Assembly: GCF_022811645.1 (NCBI RefSeq)
Contig: NZ_CP094534.1
Coordinates: 3,100,001-3,164,000, forward strand
Origin: Hymenobacter monticola
GTDB taxonomy: Bacteria; Bacteroidota; Bacteroidia; Cytophagales; Hymenobacteraceae
DNA: 64,000 nucleotides
Reading direction: 5' to 3'
Shown: one piece after another, positions 40,936 through 49,904 of the stretch
Position numbering within the stretch: position 1 is the stretch's first letter
How the letters are laid out: each line of letters starts with the position of its first letter
Notes under the pieces: model-generated
What the model saw: only the letters and a program-made list of their open reading frames with translations
Database searches by the model: none
Told to the model about the DNA's origin: nothing
Translations under genes and position numbers: made by a program

Positions 40936-41394
40936 CTACAGAGTAACCGTAGGCCGGGGCAATTCGTTGTAGTTCAGAAAGGAAGTGCTTTCTTCCTTAA
41001 TGCGTTCGCGGGGGAGGCCGTCTTTGACGCCCTGGGAGATTTTGCGCACTAATACACCCACAATGGCTTTGCGGAAACCCAGCTTCTCGGCCATCATGAT
41101 GCAGAATTCCATCTCGGTCTCGTCGACCACGCCGTCGGCCAGCATCATGTCCACGAGGTCAAAAATCTGGTCGAAACGCTCGGAATCGTTGGTGGGAAGG
41201 TCGCTGCTCATGCCCTTGGCGCCCGAAACCAGGGCTTGTACCTCCGATTGGCTCAGGCCGTTTTTCTTGCCCACAGCTAGGATGAAGTTCATTTCCCGGG
41301 CGTCGATGTGGCCGTCGGCTTTGGCCAGGGCCGCAAGGTTCAGCAGGTGGCCCTTGATTTTTTTTGCCTGCTCATTTTCGAAGAAACCGAACAT
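40936..41394 (-). CDS. TerB family protein
   Basis: 152 residues from ATG 41394, all helical and cytoplasmic. The repeated pattern LAALAKADGHIDAREMNFIL and DMMLADGVVDETEMEFCIM, two Asp-rich turns resembling EF-hand-like loops, is that of the TerB fold. Tellurite resistance is the name-giving trait, but stand-alone TerB proteins have unclear roles and there are no other ter genes here. It is divergent from pfkA. Confidence 0.8.
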   Translation of the reverse strand: MFGFFENEQAKKIKGHLLNLAALAKADGHIDAREMNFILAVGKKNGLSQSEVQALVSGAKGMSSDLPTNDSERFDQIFDLVDMMLADGVVDETEMEFCIMMAEKLGFRKAIVGVLVRKISQGVKDGLPRERIKEESTSFLNYNELPRPTVTL

Positions 41395-41627
41395 AAAACG
41401 TGGGAATTAAGAGGTGGGAGATGATTTAACGGCTTTTCGGCCGATTGTAGGGGTAAGGTACTCGAAAAAACAACCGGTTTTGCATCTGATTACGCGAAAT
41501 GTTGAAAAAAAGATAACGCGGCCATTTTCAACAATCTTCAGCTTACTGCTGGGTGTTTGCAATCGTTTCGCCAACTTTGCGGGGTTTGGGCGCCAGTGGT
41601 GCGCCCGCTTGATTTAAGGTTCAGTAG

Positions 41628-42599
41628 ATGAAAAGAATAGCAGTATTTACCAGCGGCGGCGATTCGCCGGGCATGAACGCCGCCATCCGGGCGGTGGTGC
41701 GCACGGCCACCTATCACGGCATCGAGGTATACGGCATCATGCGCGGCTACAGCGGCATGATTAAGGGTGAATTTGTGCGGCTCGACTCCGCTTCGGTTTC
41801 CAACACGGTGCAGAAGGGCGGCACCATTCTTAAATCGGCCCGCAGCCTGAAGTTCATGACCAAGGAAGGCCGCCAGCAGGCCTTCGACCAGCTGGTGAAC
41901 CACGGCATTGAGGGCCTGGTGGCCATTGGCGGCAACGGCACCTTCACGGGCGCCACCATCTTTGAGGAAGAGTTCGGCATCCCCACGGTGGGCGCGCCGG
42001 GCACCATCGACAACGACCTCTACGGCACCGACTACACCATTGGCTACGACACGGCCGTGAACACGGCGCTGGACTGCATCGACAAAATCCGGGACACGGC
42101 GGACTCGCACGACCGGTGCTTCTTTGTGGAGGTAATGGGCCGCGACTCGGGCTACATCGCCATTCCGTGCGCCATCGGGGGCGGGGCCGAAATCGTGATG
42201 ATTCCCGAAACCCAGATGAGCACCGACGTGGTGGTGGACACCCTGCAGGCCGGCTGGAAACGCTCCAAAACCTCGTTCATCGTCATCGTGGCCGAGGGTG
42301 ACGAGGAGGGCAACGCCACGCAGGTGGCGGCCCGCGTGAAAGAAGCCATTCCGCAGCTTGACACCCGCGTCACGGTCATCGGCCACATTCAGCGCGGCGG
42401 CTCGCCCACGGCTGCCGACCGTCTGCTGGGCTCCCAAATCGGCATCGCCGCCGTGGAAGGCCTCATGAACGGCATGCGCAACGTAATGGCCGGCATCATT
42501 GATAAAAAGCTGGTGTATACCCCGTTCGTTGATACCATCAACAAGAAGAAGCTCATCAACCAGAGCTTCATGCGGATGGTAGAGATTTTGAGCGTATAG
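41628..42599 (+). CDS. pfkA: ATP-dependent 6-phosphofructokinase
   Basis: 323 residues from ATG 41628. The N-terminus RIAVFTSGGDSPGMNAAIR has GGDSPGMN, where Gly at the usual Gly11 place points to ATP rather than pyrophosphate use. The active site is GAPGTIDNDLYGTDYTIGYDTA with catalytic Asp, then VEVMGRDSGYIA and GHIQRGGSPTAADR. Glycolysis, cytoplasm, tetramer. The transcript ends near repeat D. Confidence 0.97.
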   Translation: MKRIAVFTSGGDSPGMNAAIRAVVRTATYHGIEVYGIMRGYSGMIKGEFVRLDSASVSNTVQKGGTILKSARSLKFMTKEGRQQAFDQLVNHGIEGLVAIGGNGTFTGATIFEEEFGIPTVGAPGTIDNDLYGTDYTIGYDTAVNTALDCIDKIRDTADSHDRCFFVEVMGRDSGYIAIPCAIGGGAEIVMIPETQMSTDVVVDTLQAGWKRSKTSFIVIVAEGDEEGNATQVAARVKEAIPQLDTRVTVIGHIQRGGSPTAADRLLGSQIGIAAVEGLMNGMRNVMAGIIDKKLVYTPFVDTINKKKLINQSFMRMVEILSV

Positions 42600-42619
42600 G
42601 GGTGCCTTAGAATTAAAAG

Positions 42620-42711
42620 AACGTCATGCAGAGCGCAGCGAAGCATCTTTACCGCAGAAGTAAATAATTACCATTGCAGTAAAGATGCTTCGCTGCGCTC
42701 TGCATGACGTT
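42620..42711. repeat. Family D long inverted repeat
   Basis: AACGTCATGCAGAGCGCAGC continues as GAAGCATCTTTACC; the inverse copy ends at 42711, with about 20 AT-rich bases between arms. It lies between the convergent genes pfkA and miaA (stops at 42599 and 42722) and could end both transcripts. One copy in the window. Confidence 0.88.
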
Positions 42712-42721
42712 TTGATATCAA

Positions 42722-43648
42722 TCAACCCAGTTCCACCCATTGGTAAGCCGTGTCCCTCCGCAGCCAGGTGAGTTGGCGTTTGGCGTAGCGGCGGGTGTTG
42801 CGCTGAAGCAGGCGCACGGCCTCGGCCCAGTCGTATTCGCCATCTAAAAACCCAAAAATCTCCTGGTAGCCCACGGTTTGCAGGGCGTGGTGGTGACGGT
42901 AGGGGAGGACGGCGCGGACTTCCTCCAGCAGACCGGCAGCCAGCATGTGCTCCACGCGCAGGTTGATGCGCTGGTAGAGTTCCTCGCGTGGGCGGGTAAG
43001 GGCCACTTTCACGTTGCGGAAGAGCGGGTTTTCGGGCGGCGGGCCGTCGCTATGAAAGCTGGAGAACGGCCGGCCGGTGGCGCGGGTGATTTCCAAAGCG
43101 CGCACCACGCGCTGGTGGTTTTGCTGGTCGATGCGGGCGTGGGCTACGGGGTCGGTTTCGGCCAACTCGGCTACCAAATGGGGCAGGCCGTGGGCCGCCA
43201 GTTCGGCATGAAGCTGGGCCCGCACTTCGGGCGGCACACTGGGCAGTTCGTCCAACCCATCGGTCACGGCCTGCACGTAAAGGCCCGAGCCGCCGGTGAG
43301 AATGACCAGCGGGTGCCTCTGGAACAGGTTTGCCAGCACGGCCAGCGCGTCGGTGGCGAAGCGGCCGGCACTGTAGTCCTCGCTGATGCTGTGGCTGTTG
43401 ATGAAATGGTGCGGCACGCCCTGCATCTCCTCGGGCGTGGGCTTGGCCGTGCCAATGCTCAGCTCCCGGAAGAACTGGCGCGAGTCGGCCGATACGATTT
43501 CGGTGCCAAACTGCTGGGCCAGCTGCACGCACAGGGCCGTTTTGCCCACGGCCGTGGGGCCGGCAATGGTGAGCAGCACGGGCCGCGGGTCGGTGGCGGA
43601 GGGGGAGAGTTGGGCGAGGATGGCGGGGGGGAGGGCGTTTTCTTTCAT
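42722..43648 (-). CDS. miaA: tRNA dimethylallyltransferase
   Basis: 308 residues from ATG 43648. P-loop GPTAVGKTALCVQLA, the substrate-binding SADSRQFFRELSIGTAKPT, HHFINSHSISEDYSAGRFA, TGGSGLYVQAV and the tRNA-binding LQTVGYQEIFGFLDGE with RRYAKRQLTWLR are all present. The enzyme adds dimethylallyl to A37 of tRNAs that read UNN codons. The ATG sits inside the left arm of repeat E, and the frame upstream of it is repeat sequence. Confidence 0.96.
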   Translation of the reverse strand: MKENALPPAILAQLSPSATDPRPVLLTIAGPTAVGKTALCVQLAQQFGTEIVSADSRQFFRELSIGTAKPTPEEMQGVPHHFINSHSISEDYSAGRFATDALAVLANLFQRHPLVILTGGSGLYVQAVTDGLDELPSVPPEVRAQLHAELAAHGLPHLVAELAETDPVAHARIDQQNHQRVVRALEITRATGRPFSSFHSDGPPPENPLFRNVKVALTRPREELYQRINLRVEHMLAAGLLEEVRAVLPYRHHHALQTVGYQEIFGFLDGEYDWAEAVRLLQRNTRRYAKRQLTWLRRDTAYQWVELG

Positions 43649-43809
43649 TGCGAGCGTAGCGAAGCAATCCGTCCTGTTCTCAGCGACCAACTTCTTATTG
43701 CCACAAAATTAAAAGCAAAAAGCCTCGGCGCTGTGCAGTGCCGGGGCTTTCGGGTGAGAGGACGTGGCGGGCTCAGACAGGACGGGTTGCTTCGCTGTAC
43801 TCGCAATGA
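43645..43809. repeat. Family E paired repeats with an inner terminator
   Basis: Left unit 43645-43684 starts TCATTGCGAGCGTAGCGAAG; the right unit 43771-43809 is its inverse with a few changes. The middle has AAAGCC/GGCTTT hairpin at about 43720-43751. The left unit covers the miaA start codon. The right unit ends 22 bases before the stop of the amidase gene at 43832. Confidence 0.85.
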
Positions 43810-43831
43810 CAGACGCCCCCGCCACGACAAA

Positions 43832-45505
43832 CTACAAAGCCGGGTGTTTCTCGTCAAACGCCGTGGCATCTTGGTAAGCCTTGGCCAGGGCCAGGAGCTT
43901 GCCTTCCTCGTACAGCTGACCCACGAAGGTGATGGTGGTGGGCAGGCCCGCGGCGGTGAAGCCGTTGGGCAAGGCGATGGCCGGGTGGCCGGTGAGATTG
44001 GTAGTGACGAGCGTGGCGCTGAAGGTAGGCGTAATGTAGCAGTCGAAGCCTTTCAGCTTTTCGTCCATCTGCTCGATGAGCAGGCTGCGGGCGCGCTGGG
44101 CCTGAATGTATTCAACGGCCGGCACGAAGCGCGAGGAGCGGAAGGTGTTGGGCCAGGCGAAGCGGTTTTGCAGCACCATCTGGCCGTCGCGGCCCGAGCG
44201 GGTGAGGTCGTCGAACGCCGCCGCGCCCTCGGCCGTGAGCACAAAGCGCATGATATTGCCCGACAGCGCGGGCATCTCCAGCGGCACCAGCTCCACGCCC
44301 AGCTGGCGTAGCACGTCGAGCACGGCCTGGTCGTTGGCTTTGGTAGGGTAGTCCTGGTCAAAGGCCTTTTTGATGTAGCCCACGCGCAGCTTTTTCGGGC
44401 TGGTGCCGAAGGCGTACTCGAAGCGGTTGGGAGCCAGCAGGGTGGCGGGGTCGCGGGCGTCGGAGCCGGCGGCGGTGAGGGCGGCCAGCACCAGGGCGCA
44501 GTCCTCGGCCGAGCGGGCCAGGGGACCGGCCTTGTCCATGGTCCAGCTCAGGGCCATGGCGCCGGCGCGGCTCACGCGGCCGTAGGTGGGGCGTAGGCCC
44601 GTGACGCCGCAAGCCGTGCTCGGGCTGAGGATGGAGCCCAGTGTTTCGGTGCCGATGGCAAACGGCAGCAACCCCGCCGCTACCGCCGAAGCCGACCCGG
44701 CCGAGGAGCCGCTGGAACCTTTGGTCACGTCCCAGGGCGTGCGGGTCTTCTCGCCAAACCATACGTCGCCCTGCGCCAGCTCGCCCAGCGTGAGCTTGGC
44801 ACATAGCACGGCCCCAGCCTCGCGCAGGCGCTGCACCACGGCGGCGTCTTCGTCCAGCACCTGCTCCTTGTAGGGCACCGCGCCCCAGGTAGTTTTATAG
44901 CCTTTGGCGCTGAACAAGTCCTTTACCCCAAACGGAATGCCGTGCAGCGGCCCGCGGTACTTGCCGGCCTTTATTTCGGCGTCAGCCTGCCGGGCCTGCT
45001 GGTGGGCCAGGTCCTCGGTGAAGGTGATGACACAGTGCAGCTTGGGGTTGTATTTCTTGAGGCGGGCGAGGAAGAAAGTTGTCAACTCTTCCGACGAAAT
45101 CTGCTTGGTGCGCAGCAACTCGCCCAACTGGCGCACGGTGTAGAAGGCGAGGTCGTCGCGGTTGGCGGGCAGCTTCACTTTGCCCGTGTCGGGCAGGCGG
45201 CCGGCGCTGCCTCCGCCGCTCACCTGCGCCAGCCGCAGCCGCAGCGGGCGCGGGTCGAACACCACGGCCGGAGCCAAGCTATTGGGCATTTCGAGCTTGC
45301 GCAGGGCCTCGTAGTTGGCGCGGTAGCCGCTCAGGTTGCCGCGCGTCGAGTCGAGCTGGGCATCGGTGAAGCTTAGGCCCATGAGTTGCTGGGCGGCACG
45401 CAGCAGGGGCACCGTGATTTCGTCGGGCGCCGTGGGGCGGGCCACCAGGGCGCCGGCCGCGAAGCAGGCTGTGCCGAGGAGCAGGGTGGGGAGCGGTGTT
45501 TTCAA
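43832..45505 (-). CDS. Amidase (amidase signature family), exported
   Basis: 557 residues from TTG 45505 (MKTPLPTLLLGTACFAAGALVA, a signal peptide); TTG 45511 would add two residues. The Ser-cisSer-Lys triad is visible: Lys in GIPFGVKDLFSAKG near residue 205, and the two serines in KGSSGSSAGSASAVAAGLLPFAIG near 275-300. An N-terminal extension of about 110 residues before the catalytic core is typical of the exported branch in Bacteroidota. It resembles GatA in the core, but the signal peptide and lone gene argue against tRNA amidation. Substrate unknown. Confidence 0.9.
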   Translation of the reverse strand: MKTPLPTLLLGTACFAAGALVARPTAPDEITVPLLRAAQQLMGLSFTDAQLDSTRGNLSGYRANYEALRKLEMPNSLAPAVVFDPRPLRLRLAQVSGGGSAGRLPDTGKVKLPANRDDLAFYTVRQLGELLRTKQISSEELTTFFLARLKKYNPKLHCVITFTEDLAHQQARQADAEIKAGKYRGPLHGIPFGVKDLFSAKGYKTTWGAVPYKEQVLDEDAAVVQRLREAGAVLCAKLTLGELAQGDVWFGEKTRTPWDVTKGSSGSSAGSASAVAAGLLPFAIGTETLGSILSPSTACGVTGLRPTYGRVSRAGAMALSWTMDKAGPLARSAEDCALVLAALTAAGSDARDPATLLAPNRFEYAFGTSPKKLRVGYIKKAFDQDYPTKANDQAVLDVLRQLGVELVPLEMPALSGNIMRFVLTAEGAAAFDDLTRSGRDGQMVLQNRFAWPNTFRSSRFVPAVEYIQAQRARSLLIEQMDEKLKGFDCYITPTFSATLVTTNLTGHPAIALPNGFTAAGLPTTITFVGQLYEEGKLLALAKAYQDATAFDEKHPAL

Positions 45506-45737
45506 AAGCAAAGAATGGATAACCTGTCTGGGAAATTTCTATCGCAAAAATGTGTGGTAGCTTGCCAAAGGCTAAAGGGCTAGACGAAGGTATGTAGCTG
45601 GAGGCTCAAGGTGCGGCTACGCCACGAGGTACCTGTGCTCTTGCGATAGGTGTTTAAGTTGGGGTTCTACTACCGTTCTACTTTAACCCTAGCGGACGCT
45701 CTGCTCTCGGTCATCGTGCATTTAGTTTGCCTGTCGT

Positions 45738-46511
45738 ATGAGCATGGCCTTCTTTCCACTAATAGTTATTGGCTACTGCCTGCTGATTGTCGGTGGACGC
45801 CGCCTGTTCGGCACACGCCGCCACGCGGGGGCGCAGACCACGCGCCGCAGACAAGCCCTGCGCTGGCTGTATGGACTGACCACGGCACCCGTCTGTTTGG
45901 CTGTCCTCGCGTATGGCGCGCCGCGGGTGTCTTTAACGAACGACTTGCTGCCGACCTTTGCGTGGCTGGCAGTTGGCAGTGGGGTGGTCGCGGGCACATA
46001 CGTGCCGGAAGGGAGGGGGCGCTGGCTGTTGCGGGCCCATGCCGTGGTAGGGGGGCTACTAGCGCCCGTAGTCGCCTATGGTTTCTGGGTGGCAGGAGGT
46101 CTTGGGAAGCCGCTCTATCAGCAGTATCCCTTCACTGTCCAGGTAAGGTCGGAAGAATTCGAGGCGTCCAACTGGACGTGGAAAGGGTATGCGGAGCCCA
46201 AGAGCTATTACACGAATGGCTTGTACAAAGCGTACTGGGGGTTCGATTATTATGTGGGGGATATCCGGCTCGAATACCCACTACAGGCCGTTGGCGTGGG
46301 TCCTTTTTCCCCCACAGCAGTAGCGCTTGACAAAGCCTTTTGGAACAACGTGCGCTCCCTCACCCTAAGCCCAGCTGACGACCAAGGGCAATTGCGTGTG
46401 CTGCTTCCTTCCCCAATGGGGGACTATGTCACGGGTGAGGTGAGCCCGGTAGTCGAGCAAACGCTGCCTTTTGGGGTGACTAGGTCGCCTGCTCAGCCGC
46501 CGCAGCCCTAG
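45738..46511 (+). CDS. Membrane protein of unknown function
   Basis: 257 residues from ATG 45738 (another ATG two codons later). Hydrophobic helices at about residues 4-20, 45-62, 72-90 and 103-122 are followed by a soluble C-terminal part with many aromatic residues (KGYAEPKSYYTNG, AYWGFDYYVGD). No family recognised. It is somewhat less GC-rich than nearby genes and has no same-direction neighbour, so it may be an accessory gene. Confidence 0.6.
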   Translation: MSMAFFPLIVIGYCLLIVGGRRLFGTRRHAGAQTTRRRQALRWLYGLTTAPVCLAVLAYGAPRVSLTNDLLPTFAWLAVGSGVVAGTYVPEGRGRWLLRAHAVVGGLLAPVVAYGFWVAGGLGKPLYQQYPFTVQVRSEEFEASNWTWKGYAEPKSYYTNGLYKAYWGFDYYVGDIRLEYPLQAVGVGPFSPTAVALDKAFWNNVRSLTLSPADDQGQLRVLLPSPMGDYVTGEVSPVVEQTLPFGVTRSPAQPPQP

Positions 46512-46680
46512 TAATGCCCACTTTGCGACAATTCTAAATCTTCTTTCCAAAGCACCTCTGCTGCTAGGTTGAATTTTGACTAACGGGTTTACCATTTGAA
46601 CTTTAGGGAAACATCAGGCATCAATGAGGTCCTAAGCCGCTGCCGATACTTCGAGGTCATTTGCTCAGAACGCCGCCAAT

Positions 46681-46800
46681 CTATTCCTTTTGATATCCGC
46701 CCACCGGCACCACCCCGCCCCACAGCCGCCGCAGTTCCTGCCCCTCGTGCTGCCAGCTAAGCTGCGGCGCGGCAGTTAGCAGTCTGATGCTGGTAGCAAG
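46681..46800 (-). pseudogene. Remnant of a glycosyltransferase 3' end
   Basis: The minus strand reads AAPQLSWQHEGQELRRLWGG, nearly identical to the end of the glycosyltransferase at 54195-55331 (AAPRLSWQHEEQELRRLWGS), and the DNA match continues upstream into the part coding for YLAANCRLAAP with gaps. The frame ends with TAG at 46681 and has no start or catalytic domain. It is a decayed partial copy beside the histidine kinase gene. Confidence 0.75.
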
Positions 46801-46879
46801 CAGGCAAGTAATATTAATTCAACATGATGTTGCCATTGCTATAAATCCGACGTCCTTTTCCTGGCCGTACTTTGCCGCA

Positions 46880-49800
46880 ATGAAATGGTGGCGCTTACTA
46901 GTAGGAATGCTGGCGTTGCTGTGGCCGGCCCTGGCCCCGGCCCAGGCGCCGGCGGCCGCCGGCTGGCAGCCCGAGCCGGCGCTGGGCCGCCTCATGCTGC
47001 GCAGCCTGACCCAAACGCCCGCCGGCCTGCTCTGGGCCGGCACCGACGACGGCGTGTACCGCTTCGACGGCACCCAGGCCGTGCCCCTCAACGCCCTGCG
47101 GCGTGGCGGCCCTGCCTTGCCCCCCGTGCCCTGCAACGCCCTGCTGGCCACGCCCGATGGCAGCCTCTGGCTGGGTACCGACAATGGCCTTTACCACTTT
47201 TCATCCACGGGCACGCTGCGGCGGCTGCCACTGCCCGCGCCCGCCAGCGACAACCAGAAGGTGCCGACCCTGGCCCTGGCAGCCGGCGGCCGCCGGGTGT
47301 GGGTAAGCCAGGGCGACGCGGCGCTCCAGGCCTACACGCTGGCCGGGCAGGCCACCGGCCCGGTGCTGCCCAGCCTGCCGGGCCTCAGCAGCGTGGTGCC
47401 CGCCCCCGATGGCAGCCTGTGGCTCAACGGCGACGGCACCCGTCACCTGGCCGCCACCGGGCAGGTGCTGGGCGCTTGGGCGCACACCGGCCGTGCCCTG
47501 CGCCCCGCCCTCGACCCCGCCGGGCGCCCCTGGCTGCTCAGCGACCGGGCGGCTTACCGGCTCGGCCCCGGTGGGCGCCTCACGGAAGTGTTGCGCTGGG
47601 AGCAGCCCGGCACCGAGCAGCCCGTGGAGGTGCTGCCCACTGCCAGCGGCCCCACCTTGCTGAGCCGGGAGCTGGTGCGCCAATTGGGCTGGACGCCCGG
47701 CCCCAACCCGCGCCCCCGCATGCGCTTTGCCCTGCCTTTGCCACCCTGGCCCACCGCCAACTGGAGTGGCCGCCTCTGGGCCGACCACGCCGGCCACTGG
47801 TGGGTGTTCGATACGGGCACGCGCGGGTGCTGGCAGCGCGAGGCCGCGCCGGTGTTCATTCGGGCGCTGGCCGGGCCGGGCGGGCAGCCCTACAGCGTGC
47901 GCGCCAGCGTGCGCCTGCCCGACGGCCACCTGCTGGTGAGCAGCTACGAAACCGGCTTGCTCACCCAGGCGCCCGATTCGCCGCTGGCCCCGCTGCGGCG
48001 CTGGGCGGCGGCCACTTTGCCCACCGGCAACGCGCCCGTGCTGCTGGCGGTACTGCCCGGCGCCCGCGGCCCGGGCGGCGACTGGCTGGCGGCGGGCGCG
48101 TTTCCTTTCCTGCGCTTCAACCCCCGCACCGGCCGGTTTCTGAAGCTGCCCGTGGCCGGCCAGTCGGCCACCGACATCGGCCTGCGCACGCTGGTGCTCG
48201 ACAGCGCCAGCGGGCGCGTGTGGGCGGGCACCCAGCAAGGGCTTTATTACTACGACCCGGCGGCCCCAGCCTACCGCCCCTATGAGGTGCCGGGCCGTGC
48301 GGGCAGCACGCCGCTGGCCGGCCGCGTCATCGAAGACGTGCGGCCCGATGCGCGCGGGCACCTGTGGCTGGCCACGCCCGAGGGCGTGGAGCGCCTCATG
48401 CCGGCTACCGGGGCACGGGAAGTGTACGGGCCCGCCGCCCCCGAGCCGCGCCGCGCCGCGGTAGAGGGGGCCCGCTGCCTCTACCTGGCCCCCGATGGCC
48501 GGCTGTGGGTGGGCACGCGCACCCACGGATTAGCGGTGGTAGAGGCCGATGGCCACATTCGAGAGGCCCTCACGCCTAGTCAGGGGTTGCCCAGCCCCTC
48601 TATTGCCAGCATCTTGCCAGGGCCAGGGGGCATGCTGTGGCTGGGCACTTATCAGGGGTTGGTGCGTTACCAGCCCGCCACCGGGCAACTGTCGGTATAC
48701 ACCACCGCGCAGGGATTGGTGTCGGATGAGTTTAACAGCAGCGCGGCCTATGCAGACCCGCGCGACGGTTCCCTGCTGCTGGGCGGGGTGGCGGGGCTGC
48801 ACCGCATTGTGCCTGGCGAAGTGCCCGTGCCGCCGGCCGTCCGGCCCCGTCTGGTGCTCACGGCGCTCACGGCCCTCAGCGCCTCGGCCGAAGCCAGCCG
48901 CACCCGCTACCTGCTGGCCAGCGATGCGCTCCCAGCTTTGCACATGGCGCCCGAGCAGCCCATTATCGACCTGCACCTGGCCCTGGCCAACAGCCCCGAC
49001 GCCCGCCGCGCCCGCTACGCCTACCGCGTGCGGGGCTGGCTGGCCGACCGCTGGCTGGGCCTGGGCACCACGCCCCAACTGCGCCTTCAGGGCCTGCCGC
49101 CGGGCCAGTACACGGTGGAGGTGCGCGCCGAAACCAGCCAGGGCGTGCCCGCCGCCAACGTGCTGCGCCTGCCCCTGACGGTGAGCACCCCTTGGTGGAA
49201 CCGCCCCCTCACCTGGGTGCTGGCCGCCTTGGCCGCCAGTGCCGCCGTGTATGCCTGGCAGCGGGGCCGCTTGCGCCAACTGCGCCGCGAAAATGCCCTG
49301 CGCGCCCGCTTGGCCGCCGATTTGCACGACGAGGTGGGCTCGCTGCTCACCCGCGTCACGATGCAGGCCGAGCTGCTGCGCGAGCTGCAGCAAGGCCCGC
49401 CCGCCCGCCTCACCACGCTGGTGGAAGACAGCCGCGCCGCCGCCAGCACCGTGCGCGACATCATCTGGAGCGTGGACACCGGAGCCGATACGCTGGGGGC
49501 GCTGGTCGACCGCATGCGCGACCACCTCGACGCTACCGCCCGCGCCACCGGCCGCGCGCTGCTGTTCGACGATGCGGAGCTGCCCGCCGAGCCGGGGCAG
49601 CCGCTGCCGCCCGCCGTGCGCCAGCACACCTACCTTATTTTCAAAGAAGCCGTGAACAACGCCTTGAAATACGCCGCGCCCGGCTCGCCCGTGGAGGTGC
49701 GCCTGGGCTACACGCCGCTGCTGGAGCTGACCGTGACCAGCCGGGGCGGTGTGGCCACCGGGGCGGCCCGCGCCGGGCAGGGCCTGCGTAACATGCGCCA

Positions 49801-49882
49801 CCGGGCCGCCCTGCTCCGCGCCGAACTCATGGCTGGCCCCGTGGCGGGCGGCTGGCAGGTGCGCCTGCGCCAGCTGCCCTAG
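46880..49882 (+). CDS. Two-component sensor histidine kinase with beta-propeller sensor (RedH-like, HisKA_3)
   Basis: 1000 residues from ATG 46880. Signal peptide to APAQ, then two seven-bladed propeller halves built of repeats such as LWAGTDDGVYRFDG, LWLGTDNGLYHF and VWAGTQQGLYYYD, a Y_Y_Y domain (residues 690-765), one TM helix (about 775-795), and a HisKA_3 domain with ADLHDEVGSLLTR (His at 816), N-box EAVNNALKYA and G-box GQGLRNM. It senses something in the periplasm and probably phosphorylates the NarL-type regulator encoded just behind it on the other strand. Confidence 0.93.
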   Translation: MKWWRLLVGMLALLWPALAPAQAPAAAGWQPEPALGRLMLRSLTQTPAGLLWAGTDDGVYRFDGTQAVPLNALRRGGPALPPVPCNALLATPDGSLWLGTDNGLYHFSSTGTLRRLPLPAPASDNQKVPTLALAAGGRRVWVSQGDAALQAYTLAGQATGPVLPSLPGLSSVVPAPDGSLWLNGDGTRHLAATGQVLGAWAHTGRALRPALDPAGRPWLLSDRAAYRLGPGGRLTEVLRWEQPGTEQPVEVLPTASGPTLLSRELVRQLGWTPGPNPRPRMRFALPLPPWPTANWSGRLWADHAGHWWVFDTGTRGCWQREAAPVFIRALAGPGGQPYSVRASVRLPDGHLLVSSYETGLLTQAPDSPLAPLRRWAAATLPTGNAPVLLAVLPGARGPGGDWLAAGAFPFLRFNPRTGRFLKLPVAGQSATDIGLRTLVLDSASGRVWAGTQQGLYYYDPAAPAYRPYEVPGRAGSTPLAGRVIEDVRPDARGHLWLATPEGVERLMPATGAREVYGPAAPEPRRAAVEGARCLYLAPDGRLWVGTRTHGLAVVEADGHIREALTPSQGLPSPSIASILPGPGGMLWLGTYQGLVRYQPATGQLSVYTTAQGLVSDEFNSSAAYADPRDGSLLLGGVAGLHRIVPGEVPVPPAVRPRLVLTALTALSASAEASRTRYLLASDALPALHMAPEQPIIDLHLALANSPDARRARYAYRVRGWLADRWLGLGTTPQLRLQGLPPGQYTVEVRAETSQGVPAANVLRLPLTVSTPWWNRPLTWVLAALAASAAVYAWQRGRLRQLRRENALRARLAADLHDEVGSLLTRVTMQAELLRELQQGPPARLTTLVEDSRAAASTVRDIIWSVDTGADTLGALVDRMRDHLDATARATGRALLFDDAELPAEPGQPLPPAVRQHTYLIFKEAVNNALKYAAPGSPVEVRLGYTPLLELTVTSRGGVATGAARAGQGLRNMRHRAALLRAELMAGPVAGGWQVRLRQLP

Positions 49883-49904
49883 CTGAGGGCATCGATGGGA
49901 ATAC

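Noticed and set aside
40936..41394. Tellurite resistance operon
   Set aside because: Only a TerB-like protein is present; no terA, terC, terD or terZ genes are nearby.
43832..45505. GatA subunit of Glu-tRNA amidotransferase
   Set aside because: The core is similar, but an N-terminal signal peptide, a 110-residue extension and no gatB or gatC nearby point to an exported amidase.
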